From contig JAQSEB010000042.1 of NCBI GenBank assembly GCA_030063045.1, forward strand, positions 1,116,001 through 1,180,000: a stretch of DNA of 64,000 bases. Reading direction: 5' to 3'. This DNA comes from Pratylenchus scribneri (Eukaryota > Nematoda > Chromadorea > Rhabditida > Pratylenchidae). Both the position numbers and the translations under genes were made by a program. The notes below the pieces were generated by a model. The model was not told the origin of the DNA, did not search any database, and worked only from the letters and a program-made list of their open reading frames with translations. This document shows, piece after piece, positions 40,364 through 53,579 of the stretch; positions within the stretch are counted from its first letter, which is position 1, and the number at the start of each line of letters is the position of its first letter.

Positions 40364-41117
40364 AGTAGTTTTTATTTCTATTTTATATCTATAAATTGTA
40401 GGAAATGTTAAATTTTTTAGAAAATTATTGAGGATGAGGCAGGTTAATTTGCAGGTGACTTTTTTGGTTTTTCGCGCATGCTAAATGGTTTATTTGTTAT
40501 TTGTTTGCCACCTCACATCACCTTTGATAGCTTTTATCCTTCTCCATCCATTCACCTTCCTTCTTCGCTTGAAGAAAGAAATCAATCGATAAAATCAAAC
40601 TTTCGCTTTGAAATTCTTTTTAATTAATGTGCGTGGGGAACTGGGAATGGGAACTGGGAAGCGTGAAGTGGAGATTGCTGCGTTTCACATTTCACCGAAA
40701 AAGTCGAAAATATTTGAATTAAAAATTTGTTTTTATTAGTTTACATTTATAAATTTATGGTTTTGAAATATTGTTTTAATCTTATCTTTGTAAATAGCCG
40801 AAAATTGGTTTGAATATATCTTACAGCTCGCTAGCTAGCTGCTGCGAGCACCATTAATTTGTTTAATTTTATAAACTGATGTGATGAACATTGAACAATC
40901 AAAAATCAATCACACAATATTCATATTGATTGGATTCAAAAACTAGGCTAGATAAATGTAAAAAAGCCTAATTTATTTAGAAGACTGAACACTGAAAATT
41001 AATCAATAAATAATCAATACATCAAAGCATGCATTCCAACAATTTACAAATCATTTCCAGAAAAATATCAAAAACACGTCATATTTAAATAAACTCCCAC
41101 TCCCATCTTAAAATCGA
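40364..41117. promoter_or_regulatory. Divergent intergenic region
   Basis: This 750-bp gap lies between the BATH gene (-) and the SPRY gene (+) and should contain both promoters. No repeat or gene is recognised. A short CTAGCTAGCTGCTG-type palindrome is present near 40829-40845. Confidence 0.5.
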
Positions 41118-43254
41118 ATGTATCAACAACAAAATGCTAATAACAACAAAAACGGATATCATCTGGTCCTGGTTGGACCACACACCGGATCATCTTCCAC
41201 TACCGAAAGCGAAATTAGCAAAATAACCGAACAAATCAACAAATTAGAGGTGAAAAACAAATTTGTATTTTAATTTCAATCATTTTTTCAGCATGAACTG
41301 ACTTCAATGAAACAAATGCAACAATTGACCGGGAAATGCCGCTTCATGGAGGCCAACAAAATCTTTGATGAAATGAATGCCGCAATTTTGTCGAAAAATG
41401 CCGAAATTGCTCAGGTTTATCTCAAAAATGGTTAATTAATATTTTATGAAAAATTTTAGTTGCAACTTCGCAAACGCCGCCTGGAATATTTTGAGCGCGA
41501 ACGTTCACAGAAGCAGAGTTCATCGACAGACGCAATGCCCGCACCAAAGATGATTCAAATGTGCGAAAATGGTAAAATTGAGAAGAAAATCGTCGGTGCT
41601 ATTAACATTGGAATTGGCGAAGATTATGAAGAGATGACCTTGAGTGATTTTGCTAAAAAGAAGAGGAAGATGGGTAAAGAACTTCGCGGTCATCGAGCAT
41701 TGCAGGGACATAAAGCGGAGAAGAAATCAATGGTTTTGGTCATTTTTGGCCATTTATTTTTGTCCAATTTAGGTTGAATTGGTTGAAGAGCCAAAATGGA
41801 AAATCGAGGGTGGCATCCCAACAGGAATTGAAATTGGCAACGGCGGAAAAATGCAACAAAAATTCCAATGGACCACCGAAAATGAATTTGATGCGGAAAA
41901 TTATGCAATTTCGGAGAATGGATTTGTGTTGACCCGTTCCAGCCGAGAAGATGGTAATTAATATTTTTAATAATTATTTATACCAAAAATCAATTTTAAG
42001 GCAAAGTGAAGTCAGTGCGTGCCGTTCTGCCAATCCCAAATGCTTCAAAATCAATTGGATTCTACTGTGAAGTGACCATTTTGCATAAATCAACATCTTC
42101 TTCGAGGTAATTTTTCCAAAAATTAAAAGAAATTTGAATAAATTAGAAATCGACCAATCTCAAGGTTTTTCGGATAACTTTTACTCTTTAAGAATAACAA
42201 ATTGGTGATTTAAATTGTCCATAATATACAAAAGTTATAGCCAAACTTTTTGATGAGATATTTAACTAAAAAACCGTGAGATTTTTTAACCAAAAAACCT
42301 TGAGATTTTTAAAGAATAAACTTTAGTTTTTATCACAAAATGTATGGTTAAAGTTATATTTTGAAAATAATATAATAATTTTCAATAAATTTCACAGTAT
42401 CTTCATCGGACTTTGCGACGCCATTTTTCCATTGGGCTCTGCTTGCATTGGAAGGGCGGAAAATTCGATTGCAATTTGGTGCAAAAAAGGATTTGGGATA
42501 AACCATTCATTCAAAGAATTCAACACAAATGGCGACAAAAAGGAGAAATTCAAGGCTGGAGACGTTATTGGGATTGGAATTGGTTTTCCAACACCAAATA
42601 CTACAAAAAGAATCAAATGCTTCGCAAGTTGCAATGGAATGCCCTTGGGTAAATTTTAAATTAAATTAATTAATCTATAATTAAAAACTCTCAAGAATAT
42701 CATTTTCTCATGTATAGGACTTTAAAAATTAAACAAAAAAGTCCCAAGGGCGTAGCCACAAAAAAATTTTCGAGGAGGAGGGAATCACTAAAAAATATAA
42801 AAAGTTTTATTTTAGAAAATTCCTAGATTTTTTGGGACTAGATATAAAGAAATTTAAGAATTTTAAATTTGTTTTTTTTTTTAATTTCCTAAATTTTTTG
42901 GTCTAGAAAAAAATATGAAAATGTCTGCGATGTCTGTGAGCATCAATAGGAAAATTTTAAAATTTATAATATAATTTCCAGAGATAAAATATTAAATTTT
43001 GACAAATTTCAAGAAGGTTTTTAGAAAATTTCTGCAAATTAACTGCAAATTAACTGCAAATTAATATTTTCTACATTTTCTTCCAATAAAAATCATTATA
43101 ATATTTAGGTACAATGTATTTGCCACCGATGCCAAATTTCGCGGAACTTGAATTGTTCCCATCGATCACTTTGCTTCAAAAAGGCGATTCCGTCCGAATG
43201 AATTTTGGCAATGAGCCGTGGGCATTCAATCCGGAACACACTATTCGTCAATAA
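41118..43254 (+). CDS. SPRY-domain protein with N-terminal coiled coil
   Basis: Seven exons (41118-41249, 41292-41414, 41460-41732, 41773-41953, 42001-42106, 42398-42648, 43109-43254) in agreeing phase encode about 403 residues. The N-terminal third is helical and charged (ISKITEQINKLE, LQLRKRRLEYFERERSQKQ), likely a coiled coil. The C-terminal part is a B30.2/SPRY fold: VLTRSSREDGKVKSVRA, IGFYCEVTIL, SIFIGLCD, WCKKGFGINHSF, FKAGDVIGIGIGFP, IKCFASCNG and the final FNFGxxPWAF-type strand. There is no signal peptide, so it is not an obvious secreted SPRY effector of the type known from cyst nematodes; a cytoplasmic RanBP9-like adaptor is more likely. Confidence 0.84.
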
Positions 43255-44208
43255 GAATTAAAATGGCCAAAAGAAGAATTCAGCCTCCAATGATTTTTAC
43301 ATAATTTAATTTTGGCAAAATTTTCTTTGTCCACATTCCACATTTAATTTATCTCAAATTTTCAGTTAAAAAACAAACATTCCCTGCTCTGATCTATTAT
43401 ATATTCTTTCATTATATTATTTATCGGGTTTATTCCATCAATTAAATTTGTATCAAATTTTCTGCAATTTTTCATCTAAAAAAAACAAACATTCCCTGTA
43501 CTTCTTTTTTATAATTTATCAATTATCCATTATTATACATCATATTTTATCAATTTTACATACACATCAAAAATTGCATGAATAAAAGTTTTATATTTGG
43601 ATTATTTAATTTATTATAATTTGCCTATTCAAAATTCCTATCGAATTGAGAAGAGTCCATAAATTTGGCCATAATAAAATCTTAGAACTTGGAAGCTTAG
43701 AATTAGTAAGGCTAGATTTATGCTAAGACTTTATGTCCAGGTTAGATTTATAATGAGTCTGATTTGGCCACTTATCAAAAATTGTGGTTTAAAGGCCACA
43801 AATTGGTTAAACTTGACGGATTTTATGTGCAAATAAAATGAGATCTATTTAATTTTCCATAAAATTTTTGGGTGCTAATCTGCTATGTAAACATTTTTAA
43901 TTTCAATTTTATGAAAATTTACATTCATGAAACAAATATTTATAAAAGAGAGGGGACTCTAATTATAATTACTAATATCGTATTTCCCCTATTATACTAC
44001 CCCCCCCCCCCCTCCCCTCCAATAGAAGCCATCTTGGAAAGCACTGAAAAATAATCAGATAAAATAAAATAATTAAATTTACAACAAAAATCGCCAATTT
44101 TGATTTAAATCATTTTTAAATGTAAATAGGTATTATTGCAATAGATAAATTAAAATTAGTCAAGTAAAAAGTAAAACGAATTTCGTTATCCCATCAGTAT
44201 TATTCACT
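43255..44208. other. Intergenic AT-rich DNA with a C-run
   Basis: This is the gap between convergent genes. It contains possible polyadenylation signals and a homopolymer run of C (about 44000-44012) followed by more pyrimidines. The short open frame over the C-run is not considered a gene. Confidence 0.55.
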
Positions 44209-47200
44209 TCATTCCCCTCTAACGTGTAATTCAAATGTTAAATTGCCCCGCATTTGTGCAATATTGAATGCAGTGAGCATTGCATATGAATTGTCGTCCA
44301 TTTGGGCAATTTGCTATAATAAATGTAATATTTAATTAAAAAATGCCCGAAAATGTGCCTCAATTCTGGTTAAAAGGAGCAAAAGCCGATTCATTCGACG
44401 AACATTTTTTGGAATGAAATTTGCCACCAAAATTGAATTTTCGGTATTTGAATTTTGCTCATTGCTTTTGTTGGCCACCAATTGGCTAAACACTGATAAA
44501 TATTTTTCACGCGAACTTGACACTTTGCGATGTCCTTCTTTGGTCAATTTTGGCACTTGAATGATTTAAAATTAATTAAAAATATTTAAAAAGGCTGAAG
44601 AAATTCAGAACGTAAACATTTATGAATAAAAATGGTTCGAAAAATAACATTTTTTTATTGAGAAAATTACTTTTAAAAAACACTTGCATGTGCCGGACAT
44701 GCAAAATTTGTGCTTTTAGAAAAGAAATACAAAAAAATTTGCATTTTTTTCTACAAATAAAATTAAAAAAATCGAAAGAAAAGGAGAATCGAGAATTCAT
44801 CTGATTTAATGAAGGAAGAAAAGTATGCTATTTTCAAAATGTATTTTGTCTTTGTGTTTTTGTTTTCCATTGTGGTTTTCCTCAGGCAAAATCATTCTTT
44901 CCAGCAGCAGGAAAAGGGCAGCATTATACTTTTCCGATATCGTATTCTTTCTCATTAAATCAAACAAATAAAATATCAAATTATTGAAATTTTCTAATAT
45001 TTGTATTTTAGCGGTCGTTTATAATGGATAAAAAAGAATTGAAATGAAAAGTGAACCCGGTGTGAAGAAGCAGATGGCCCGAAGGATGGCATATTCCGTT
45101 TCGGAAATGTTCAATTCGCGCATTGGACGGACCAATTCTTGGATGGCCATTTCAATTGTTTCAGAAAACATTTCACGAATTCTTAAAAAGGATAATCATT
45201 TTTTACCGTATCCGGCTTCTACTAAAGAGGGGAGAGTGGGGAAGGCTAATAAATTTCAGAGAGGAAAAATGAATGAAAAGGAAAACTAAAATTTATCAAA
45301 ATTTTACAAAGTCTTTTTTATAATTTTACAAATCAAAAAATATTTTTATAATTCGAAATATGTTTTTAAAAAATACTATTTTGCAATTAACATCTTTTTA
45401 TGTAGAATATGCTTTTGTGATAAAAATCCCCTTTTTGTAATTAAAAACATTTATTAGAGCATGATTTAATTTATTAAAGAATTTGAAAATGTGGCTTATA
45501 TTTTATTAGAGGGAAGCTTATACTTTAGGGGCACTAATAATAGAGGATTTACGGTATATTAAATGTGAAAATGCTTGAGGCAATTATTTCTTACTCTGGT
45601 TGTAATTTTTGTTGTTCAACCGGATCCAATGGATAATATCGATCACAACTCATCGGAATACCATCCGTGTTTCGATGTGCCGCTTGGAAACATAAAAGCA
45701 AATACATACAACGAGTGGCCCTACGGACGACCAATGTGATCTATTTTGGCATAAATTAGTGGTAAAATGGGAACAAATTACTCGATTTGACTCTGATAAT
45801 TCCATGAATTCAGGCAAATGGCTGACCCAATCGAAATAATGCACCAGAAGTCGACTATAGCAACGGGCAAAACTGCTTGTATGAGTCAATTGGCCACTGG
45901 ACCAACCCATCTTTCCATTGAATTAAAGGGAAAATTAAAATGGAAAAAAGTGATGCAAAACAGATAAAAAATGTCAAAAATTATATTTTTTTAAAAATGC
46001 TTTCATTATAAAATTAATTCTATTGCCACAATTCAAACTTTATTAGATTTTTCAGATTGAAGTCAATTGGATCTTTTATCATTTATCATAAATTCACTTA
46101 TCCAATGATTGTTAATGGTACTTGTCGGTAATTTAACAGCAGCCAGTTATCTCAGGTCAACTGTGGGAAGGTAACGTTAAGCCCCATGGGTCATCCGGTA
46201 TAAGGTTAGTATCATCAGGGATAGGTTATCATTATCACTCACATATCCATGACCCTAAACCTAATCACCTTTAAAGGGACCCTTCATTTCTAACTTTTAA
46301 ATAAGCGATATCTATCCAATTAATTGCTACGATTATATAATTATTGAAACGCTTTTCTGGATTCTATAAAAAATATTTCACTAGTAAAATAAAAATAAAC
46401 CCATAGAATTATATATAAAAATATACCGGAAATCGTTCACAAATCAATCCAGGTTGTTTGTAAGCCAATTGGACGGGCAATTCCAAATTGAATGTGTAGG
46501 CGGCATAATTCAACGGTGAAATAGTGCAATTTTCGGGTTGATCAACAAAAAGATCACAAATTCTAAAAAAATTAATAAATATGACAAAATGCAGAATATT
46601 AAAAGCCTTTACCTTTCAATTTGTACTAAAAATGTGCAAATTGACAAAAAATCAACGTTGGCCAATGGATTATTTGTATTGGAATATGTTAAATCGGGTA
46701 TGGTCGTGATTGCAGTGCCTTGTCCCAATGCTCGATGCATCAACATTTTACTCTAATAAATGAATTTAGTTTGTTCAAAAGGGAAACTTGCATTTAACAT
46801 TTGATGATTTTGGCGTACCATTGTTAATGCCATTGATGAATCGTGAGAGGAAGATTGGGCATTTTTCGTAGCAATTTCGCTTTCCGGACTTGTTTCCGAA
46901 TATTCCAAATGTTGTGCCGGATCAGCAGCAGCAGTACTTGGATGATGACCCCATTCGCTTTGGACCACTTTGAAAATAAATATTTTAAATACATAAATTT
47001 TGAACAAATAGATGTTAAATTTATTTTAAAATAAATTCTATATGGTCAATTGCATAAATACAATAATCCTTCTTAAAGTAGGACAGAGTCGGTTTCGGTT
47101 CAGTAAATCGAAGGAATTTAAAACTGAAATTTTGTATTTTATTCTAAATATCGAAAATGAAACAGAAAAGCCAGCATTTTTTCAGAAACTGTAAAAACAA

Positions 47201-48230
47201 TTTTGAAAAATTCGATTTTATTCTACTCTTTCTCTTTTATATTAGTGTACATATTCCTACCTTTATTTTAACCAACTATACTTCTAAGTTCTAATTATGA
47301 TTAAATTTTCTAAAAATGTAAATTCTTACGAACAACTCCAAAAAATGCAAATGGATATGGATAAAAGAAAAATAGTTGGCTTGATTTGAGGGAAGGAGTA
47401 CGTATTCCTAAAACATCTTATTTTTTGGAATTCATTCTGGAATAAATTAGCTGAATTTGTTTTTTGTCCCATCTCTGTAATTTTTTGAGCCCCTTCCCCA
47501 ATTTTATCATACATTGTGGGTTGAGGCCAGCAGAAAGGCATTTTTGTAGGCGACATGCCCGACAAACATTTCGATACCATGAAAATTAAATTTTAATGTT
47601 TTTTATTAAATTAATTGATTAATACTTTTATTAATGGGGCAATTTTTTGAGCGTGGACAATTATAAATTCTGCGGTATCGAATTGAACGACGGAAGAAAC
47701 CTATATTTGGGAATTTGAATTAATCTAAAACATGCTTGTTTTTTCTTTCCTTTAATTTTATTATTTTTGCCTCTAATTAGAGGCTAAAAGATTTTTCTTA
47801 TAAAATTTTTTAGGGTAAGGTCTGTCATAATAAGTGATATACCATTCGATAGCCCACAGAAAAATTGCTATCAATATTTAAATAAATTAAATTGACCCAT
47901 TGGCCACCATTGAGTTATAGGCCAAAAATTCTTATGGCCATAACTAAAAAACTATTATTGCCAAGACCTAACCTATCCTTAACCTTAGCCCCTAGAATCC
48001 TTGCCGCTCCTACTATAAATTAACCCTAAAAAGTTTTATAAAAAATGTCTTTTAGAATCAAATTAGAGGCAAAAAAGACAAAAAAATTAGAGAAAGGAAA
48101 AATCTTTTAACTAATCTAAATTAATTCTCAAATTTCTACCTTTACAGCCACTGCAACATTTACTCCCATAATGATTGGTGGCATTTGGCGCTTCGCAAAC
48201 TTTGCATATTGATTCGGGTGGTTCGCTCAT
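44209..48230 (-). CDS. Nuclear hormone receptor (NHR), nematode type
   Basis: This is a ligand-regulated transcription factor. Exon 1 (48140-48230) encodes the first zinc finger start, CKVCEAPNATNHYGSKCCSG. Exon 2 (47626-47700) continues CKGFFRRSIRYRRIYNCP. The next exon (upper end near 47578) has the second finger, RNVCRACRLQKCLSAGLNPQ. The hinge/LBD exons follow near 46803-46992, 46613-46755, 46425-46562, 45780-45940 (LVHYFDWVSHLPEF), 45596-45737, 45050-45190 (SETIEMAIQELVRPMRELNI) and 44209-44556 (ends FNIAQMRGNLTFELHVRGE). The P-box and LBD helices identify the family clearly. The acceptor before the second zinc-finger exon reads CAT instead of CAG, and the join after that exon is unclear, so the exon model is incomplete and a damaged gene cannot be excluded. 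Confidence 0.8.
46130..46300. repeat. Possible diverged inverted-repeat fragment
   Basis: In an intron of the NHR gene, sequence around CATCAGGGATAGGTTATCAT and CCTAAACCTAATCACC resembles parts of the MITE at 10584-10785. The similarity is short and the ends are unclear. Confidence 0.3.
47735..48110. mobile_element. ~375-bp MITE in NHR intron 1
   Basis: The left part (CTTTCCTTTAATTTTATTATTTTTGCC, TCTAATTAGAGGC, AAAATTTTTTAGGGTAAG) is the inverse of the right part (TTAACCCTAAAAAGTTTTATAAAA, CAAATTAGAGGCAAAAAAGACAAAA, TTAGAGAAAGG). There is no coding capacity. Target duplication was not resolved. Confidence 0.65.
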
Positions 48231-48926
48231 TCTAATATTTGCGCACATTTGACTTGAGAATTTGTTGCTTATTTTTCACATTTTTTATCCCTCAAGGGTA
48301 GGGATTAAAATAGAGTATCATCTTCGTCGTAATATTATTTATTATATTACTATGGCAACACAATTCAATTTGCAAATAAAAATATCATTTCTTATTTATA
48401 TCTATTAATTTACATAAAAAATGAATGAATTTACATAAATTCTTTCGTGCGAAAAATATTATATTTTTGAGGCCATATAACTTGGCCAAATTAGAATTCT
48501 TTAATATTCCCCAACTCCTAGCCACTAATCCCATTCTGGCACTGAATCTAACCCTGAGCCCTAATACCTAGTTATGGCCATGTATGGCCACAAAAAATAA
48601 AATACGAAAGAATTTTTGTAAATACAATCATTTAACTTAATATTTTTCCATTTCTTATTTGAATTTTAAAGTACATTATTTTCAAATCCCATATTTTAAA
48701 CTTTCCTTCAAATCATTTTAAATAGATAGAATATTCTTTATCTTTACTTTTAAAAACATTACAAATGACCAAAAGAAGGAAACGAAAAATAAATTAGGAG
48801 ACAGTAGACAGAACATGGTAATATAAAATATAATTTATAAGATAAAATAGGAGGATAATGGAAAGATATATGGAGAATTGTGATTAACCGAAAAAATAAT
48901 ATCCTTTTGCATCACTTTTCATCTGT
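48231..48926. other. Intergenic AT-rich DNA
   Basis: This holds the upstream region of the NHR gene and the 3' flank of the next - strand gene. A block around 48480-48600 (CTAATACCTAGTTATGGCCA) recurs in similar form near 51740-51770, so it is part of a dispersed repeat. No gene was seen. Confidence 0.5.
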
Positions 48927-51900
48927 TTAACTTCTCGAATCCATGGACATTAATTCCGATCCTAGCTGATTGATTTCAATTTTATTTTCATGTCGCGACA
49001 AAGTCACTTTCAGGACATAAAATTTTAAAAATAATTAAATTATTTTTTTAATAAAAGATTAATGATAATTTTTTCCTAATTTAATTAATTTATTTATCTA
49101 ACCCAAATTTTGGATTCTTAATCTTAATACCTAAAATAATTATTTTATAAATGTAAAAATTACATTCTTTGCGTTTGTCGGCCTATATTAAATTTAATAG
49201 GAATTAAATAAATTTAAAATATTTTCGAAATGTATTTTTTAGTCCAAATTCTTCTATTTAAATTATTTGAATAAAATTATTCTGCACCCCAAACCTGCGA
49301 TTCATTTGGCTTCGCTGATGTCATAATTCGGACAAAAATTTGAATGGGTCCTTTCAGCGATGCTTCGATTTGATTGGCATTGAGCCGATATTTTGTTTCT
49401 CTTTCACCTTTCTTATACAGCATTTCCACTTGTCTTTTGTTTTTATAATTTTCTGTTTCTGGATCATATATCCAATTATTTGTTCTATTGTCCCATATTT
49501 CCCTTAAAAATATCATACAAATCAAATATTAATTAGAATTTATTGGATTGAAAGATTGAAAGAATTTCTTTCCTTTCTCTCCATTATAATATAAATAAAA
49601 TGGGTAATTAAAAGCAATCAAATTTAATTTTTTTTACTTTAAAAAAATATATTTGTAATAAAAAATTGTTTTAAATTGAAATTATTCATTTTTATTTATT
49701 TAAAAAACCGACTCGCTGCAATATTCAATTATATTGAGATGAGTTTCGCGAGACTCATAATAGCCTCCGGCTGTCGAGGCATATTTGAAATGGTAATCAA
49801 AAAGCAGCAAACCCTCAATGAAAAAATGTTTTACAATCAAAGATGACACCAAATTTGGGACATCTGCTTTTGCTGGATTATGGTGAGGATGAGGTTGAGG
49901 GGGCTTCCATTTAATTTCGTTCGACATTTCCAATGGCAAAATAAAATCATTGTGGGATTTCAATTCTAGCACATTCATGATCTGTTTTTTTTTTGTTTGT
50001 TTTAATATTGGGCAAAATAAATAGAAAGATTGAAAGGAAAATAATATTAAAAATGATTGGTAAAATCGATTTCTATTTTAATATAAATTTAGAATAATTT
50101 TGGTTGACACTGAAATTTCGATCTTGAATTTTTACATTGTCCACCCTATCTCTAGCCAATAATATTTTATAATATTTATGTTAATTCACAGCTAATTAGA
50201 GCTTAATATATTTTTCATAAACCCAATAATTTTTTTTTACATTCTACAAAAGTCCAAGTCTATTTCCTTTCATTGGTTAATTTTTCAATGACCAGTGGCT
50301 ACTGGGGGGCGCGGGTGGATGTTTCAGTGCCGGCCGTTTCAGTGCCAGCCACTTTGACGACTCATATCTCAGCAATAAAGAAACCATTTGATGCAATCTT
50401 GGTATCATTGGATAGAGCTATTCAAGCTCTATTAAATGATATATAGCAATATGTGAATAGTGGAATATCCACTTAATTACAGGCTTCTTAATAAAGATGT
50501 ACGACTCTTATTCATATTTTCCAATTTATGTCATTAAAATTTTGATTAAACTAAAAAGTTTTAACCACTATTCAATAGAGCTTGAATAGCTCTATCCAAT
50601 GATACCAAGATTGCATCAAACGGTTTCTTCTTTGCTGAGTTATGACTCGCCAAAGTCGCTGGCACTGAAACGGTCGGCTCTGAACAGACCCCCACCGACT
50701 GGGGGGGGGGGGGGGGGGGGTGGATATTTACATCATAATACTAATTAGAAAAGATTCATTTACCTCTTTTTCATATGTTTTCCATTCCAAAATAACATAC
50801 AAATGTGCATCATTCTCTTCCAAATTAAGTCGGATGCTGTATTTTATCAATTTACCCACAGGTGAAATTTGAGTAAAATGTTCACGTGATTCACATTTCA
50901 ACGCATTTCTTTGCGGAATTGAAAAAAATAATTTGCAAATAATTTTCAATTCACTGTTACCTTCTGCAAATCCGAATTTTCATGTCATCACTTTTCTGCG
51001 AATAAAATATAAATTGAAGGAATGAACTCCCCAGCACCATTTTGTCCAAATGGAACGAATTTGCCTACCTAATTAAGTTTATAAAAAATTAATTTATTGT
51101 TGAATGAATTTGCATTTACATAAACAAATTCGAGCATTCCGCTAATATTCTCAGCTCGAGATTCGGCCACCAAAAACAAATTCTCGTTAATAAGTTTTTT
51201 CAATTCATCTGGCATCCAATTTATATTTTGATATATTAATGCATTAGAAGAGGATGAAGCCTCTGATTTTGGTGGAGAACATTCCGAAAAATCGTCCACA
51301 ATCATAAAGCGATTTGAAATATGAAACAATCTGAATAATTGACATTTGACATTCCCTGCTGACTTGACAATTGGGCGATAGATATTATTTTCCTGTCAAT
51401 CAATTTAATAATTATTTTATTAGTTTTGTATATACTTATATTTCGATATAAAATATAGTAAAGAAGTAAATGTATGAAATATTATGAATTATATTTTTTA
51501 ATAAGAATTAGAAAATAGCCAATTAAGAATTAATAATTAGTCTTCATATGACTAAAAAACAATAAATATAAAAATAAAAATATTGTATTTGAATTTTTGG
51601 AAGACAATTTTTGCCTACAATTTTAGACAAATTTTCGTGTCTAAAAATTGCACTTTTAAGGTTTTATATCTTGGCAAAATCAGACTTTTTTAAGAATTCT
51701 ATCTAATCTAACCTTTGCAATAAACTTTAACCCTAATAAGACCTAATACCTAATTATGGACAAGTTCTATGGCCTCAAAAATGAAAATTTGTCGATGATA
51801 TTTAATTTTTCATCCATTGTGTGATCTAGCTTTCATCTTAATAAAAGGGTAATATTTAGGGGGCGGATTTATATTGCTATAGAAAAAAAGCATTCTTTGT

Positions 51901-53522
51901 TATTTACTCGCAATCACAAATTATTCAAATTCCGATGTTTTTTATTCAGAAATTTTAAAATTTCATTTATAAAATATGAGATAAACAGATAAATTTTTCA
52001 GAAAAATGCCAAAACTAATTTCTTCAATTTCTTTTCAAAAATCTGAAAATTTTTCAAAAAATGCCAAATTTTTCAAGAAAGTGCCAAAATTTTCAAAAAT
52101 TTTTAATTTTTTTTTTCAAAAAAATTCCTCAAAAATCTTCAATATATTGACGAAAATGGCCAAAAAATGCCGAAATATTGATATCAATATTGATGAACAA
52201 AAAAATGGCAAAATATTGATTAATATTGACAAAAAAAATATCATGAAAATAAACTAAAATATTGATAAAAACATGTTTTAAGTTAGTTTTAAGCTGTTTT
52301 AAGTTCGCAAACAAAATATTGATATTAATAAAAATCCGCCCCCTATTATATCATTCTTTTTAGAATAGGGTTGCGCCCCCGCACCCGCGGGGGCCACCCC
52401 CGACGGGGATCCCCGCACTTTTTGGGTTTCACCCCCGACCCTACCCCCGCATATGCCACCCCCGCGCCCCCGCATCCCCGCAAGAGCCACCCCCGCGCCC
52501 CCGCACCCCCGCGGGGGTGAACATGCACCCCATATTATTGGATTTTTCAAGGAAAATGGGGTTCGATAGGGAAATGTTGACCAAATTTTTGTAGGATATT
52601 AAAATTTTTTATTAAAATTTTTCTCTGCGAGGCTATTTTTAGGTAAAATTTTTCGCTGCGCGGCCATTTTTGGATGAAATTTTTCTTCAAAAAAATTTTT
52701 TATTTGAAAAATGTGGCTTTTTAAAAAATTTACGCTACCCCCGCCCCCGCGGGGATCCCCGCGGGGGCCCCCGCAAGGGGTCACCCCCGAACCCGTCCCC
52801 GCAAGTGCCAACCCCGCAAACCCCGACCCCCGCACAACCCGCCCCCGCACTGCGGGGGCGCAACCCTATTTTAGAAAAAAGAATTTAAAAGGAAGCTTTC
52901 GAATAATTTGAAAACATTTATTTTGTACGAAACAGAGCATTTTAGCACCTATTGTCCTATATAATAAACTCCTTTTCTTAAACTCACAATTACCTTGCAT
53001 TCCACCATAACTTTCAACACAAAATTATTAATATCAGAAATGCCAAATTCAGACAATGAAAAAGTTCTGAAATTGTATCCATTCAATTTAAATGACTTTG
53101 GAATATCATTTTCTGAAAGCATTTGCTCATTCCAAATTGTCAATTTCTGTTCATATTTAAATAAGGATTCATTTCGACCGAATAATTTTTCGCCATCCAT
53201 AGATGAGTATGTAGAAACATCTAATTCACTTTTTTGCACATTTAGTTCGAACTGTAAAAAAAATTTGAAAAAAAAATTCCAATTTGCTTATTAGCCTATG
53301 ATATGGCAAAATTTAAGTAGGAATAATTTTTTAAATATCCTTCCTCAAGCTCACATCAATTCTTTTAACAATTGTATTTTCAACATTTTCAGGGAATTGA
53401 AACCATTGTCGCTTAATTTTGGTTGAATTCAGCAAAACAATCAGCAGGCAACAGAAAATTGTTGTTATTTTTGAGACAGAATTGAAGCCAATTAAATATA
53501 AATTCGAATTTGCCAATTTCAT
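48927..53522 (-). CDS. Unrecognised multi-exon protein, family copy A
   Basis: This is the first of three tandem paralogues. Exons on the - strand are 53355-53522 (N-terminal hydrophobic segment, likely signal anchor, then RQWFQFPENVENTIVKRID), 52994-53251 (YEQKLTIWN, FSLSEFGISDINNFVLKVMVECK), 51120-51392 (FHISNRFMIVDDFSE, INWMPDELKKLINENLFLVAESR), 50965-51068, 50763-50920 (KLIKYSIRLNLEENDAHLYVILE), 49701-49981 (VSSLIVKHFFIEGLLLFDYHFKY), about 49293-49507 (REIWDNRTNNWIYDPE) and 48927-49029 (VLKVTLSRHENKIEI). The alternation of short beta-like segments suggests repeated extracellular beta domains. I do not recognise the family. Comparison with copies B and C shows a one-base frame disturbance in exon 50965-51068, so this copy may be damaged. 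Two transposon-like inserts lie in its introns. Confidence 0.6.
50290..50700. mobile_element. ~400-bp hairpin MITE followed by a G20 run
   Basis: The left arm (GTTTCAGTGCCAGCCACTTT, GACGACTCATATCTCAGC, AAAGAAACC.TTTGATGCAAT, TTGGATAGAGCTATTCAAGC) is the inverse of the right arm (near 50570-50685), pairing for about 110 bases. A run of about 20 G follows at 50701-50720. The element lies in an intron of copy A. No coding capacity. Confidence 0.85.
52350..52882. mobile_element. GC-rich inverted-repeat element in an intron of copy A
   Basis: The ends pair: ATTCTTTTTAGAATAGGGTTG then CGCCCCCGCA on the left, and TGCGGGGGCG followed by CAACCCTATTTTAGAAAAAA on the right. Both sides continue into arrays of CCCCCGC/CCACCCCCG units, with an AT-rich centre. 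The open frames here (Gly/Arg/Pro-rich) come from the GC-rich arrays. This is a non-autonomous fold-back element. Confidence 0.82.
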
Positions 53523-53579
53523 ATCAATAATTATAAATTCTTAAATTAAATGGATTAAAATTCCGATTACTTTGAATTT

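Noticed and set aside
41118..43254. Idea that the SPRY gene is a secreted SPRYSEC-type effector
   Set aside because: The N-terminus is polar and helical, with no signal peptide in the first exon.
52299..52911. Gly/Arg- and Pro-rich frames near the GC-rich arrays
   Set aside because: They are translations of CCCCCGC-type arrays within the fold-back element.
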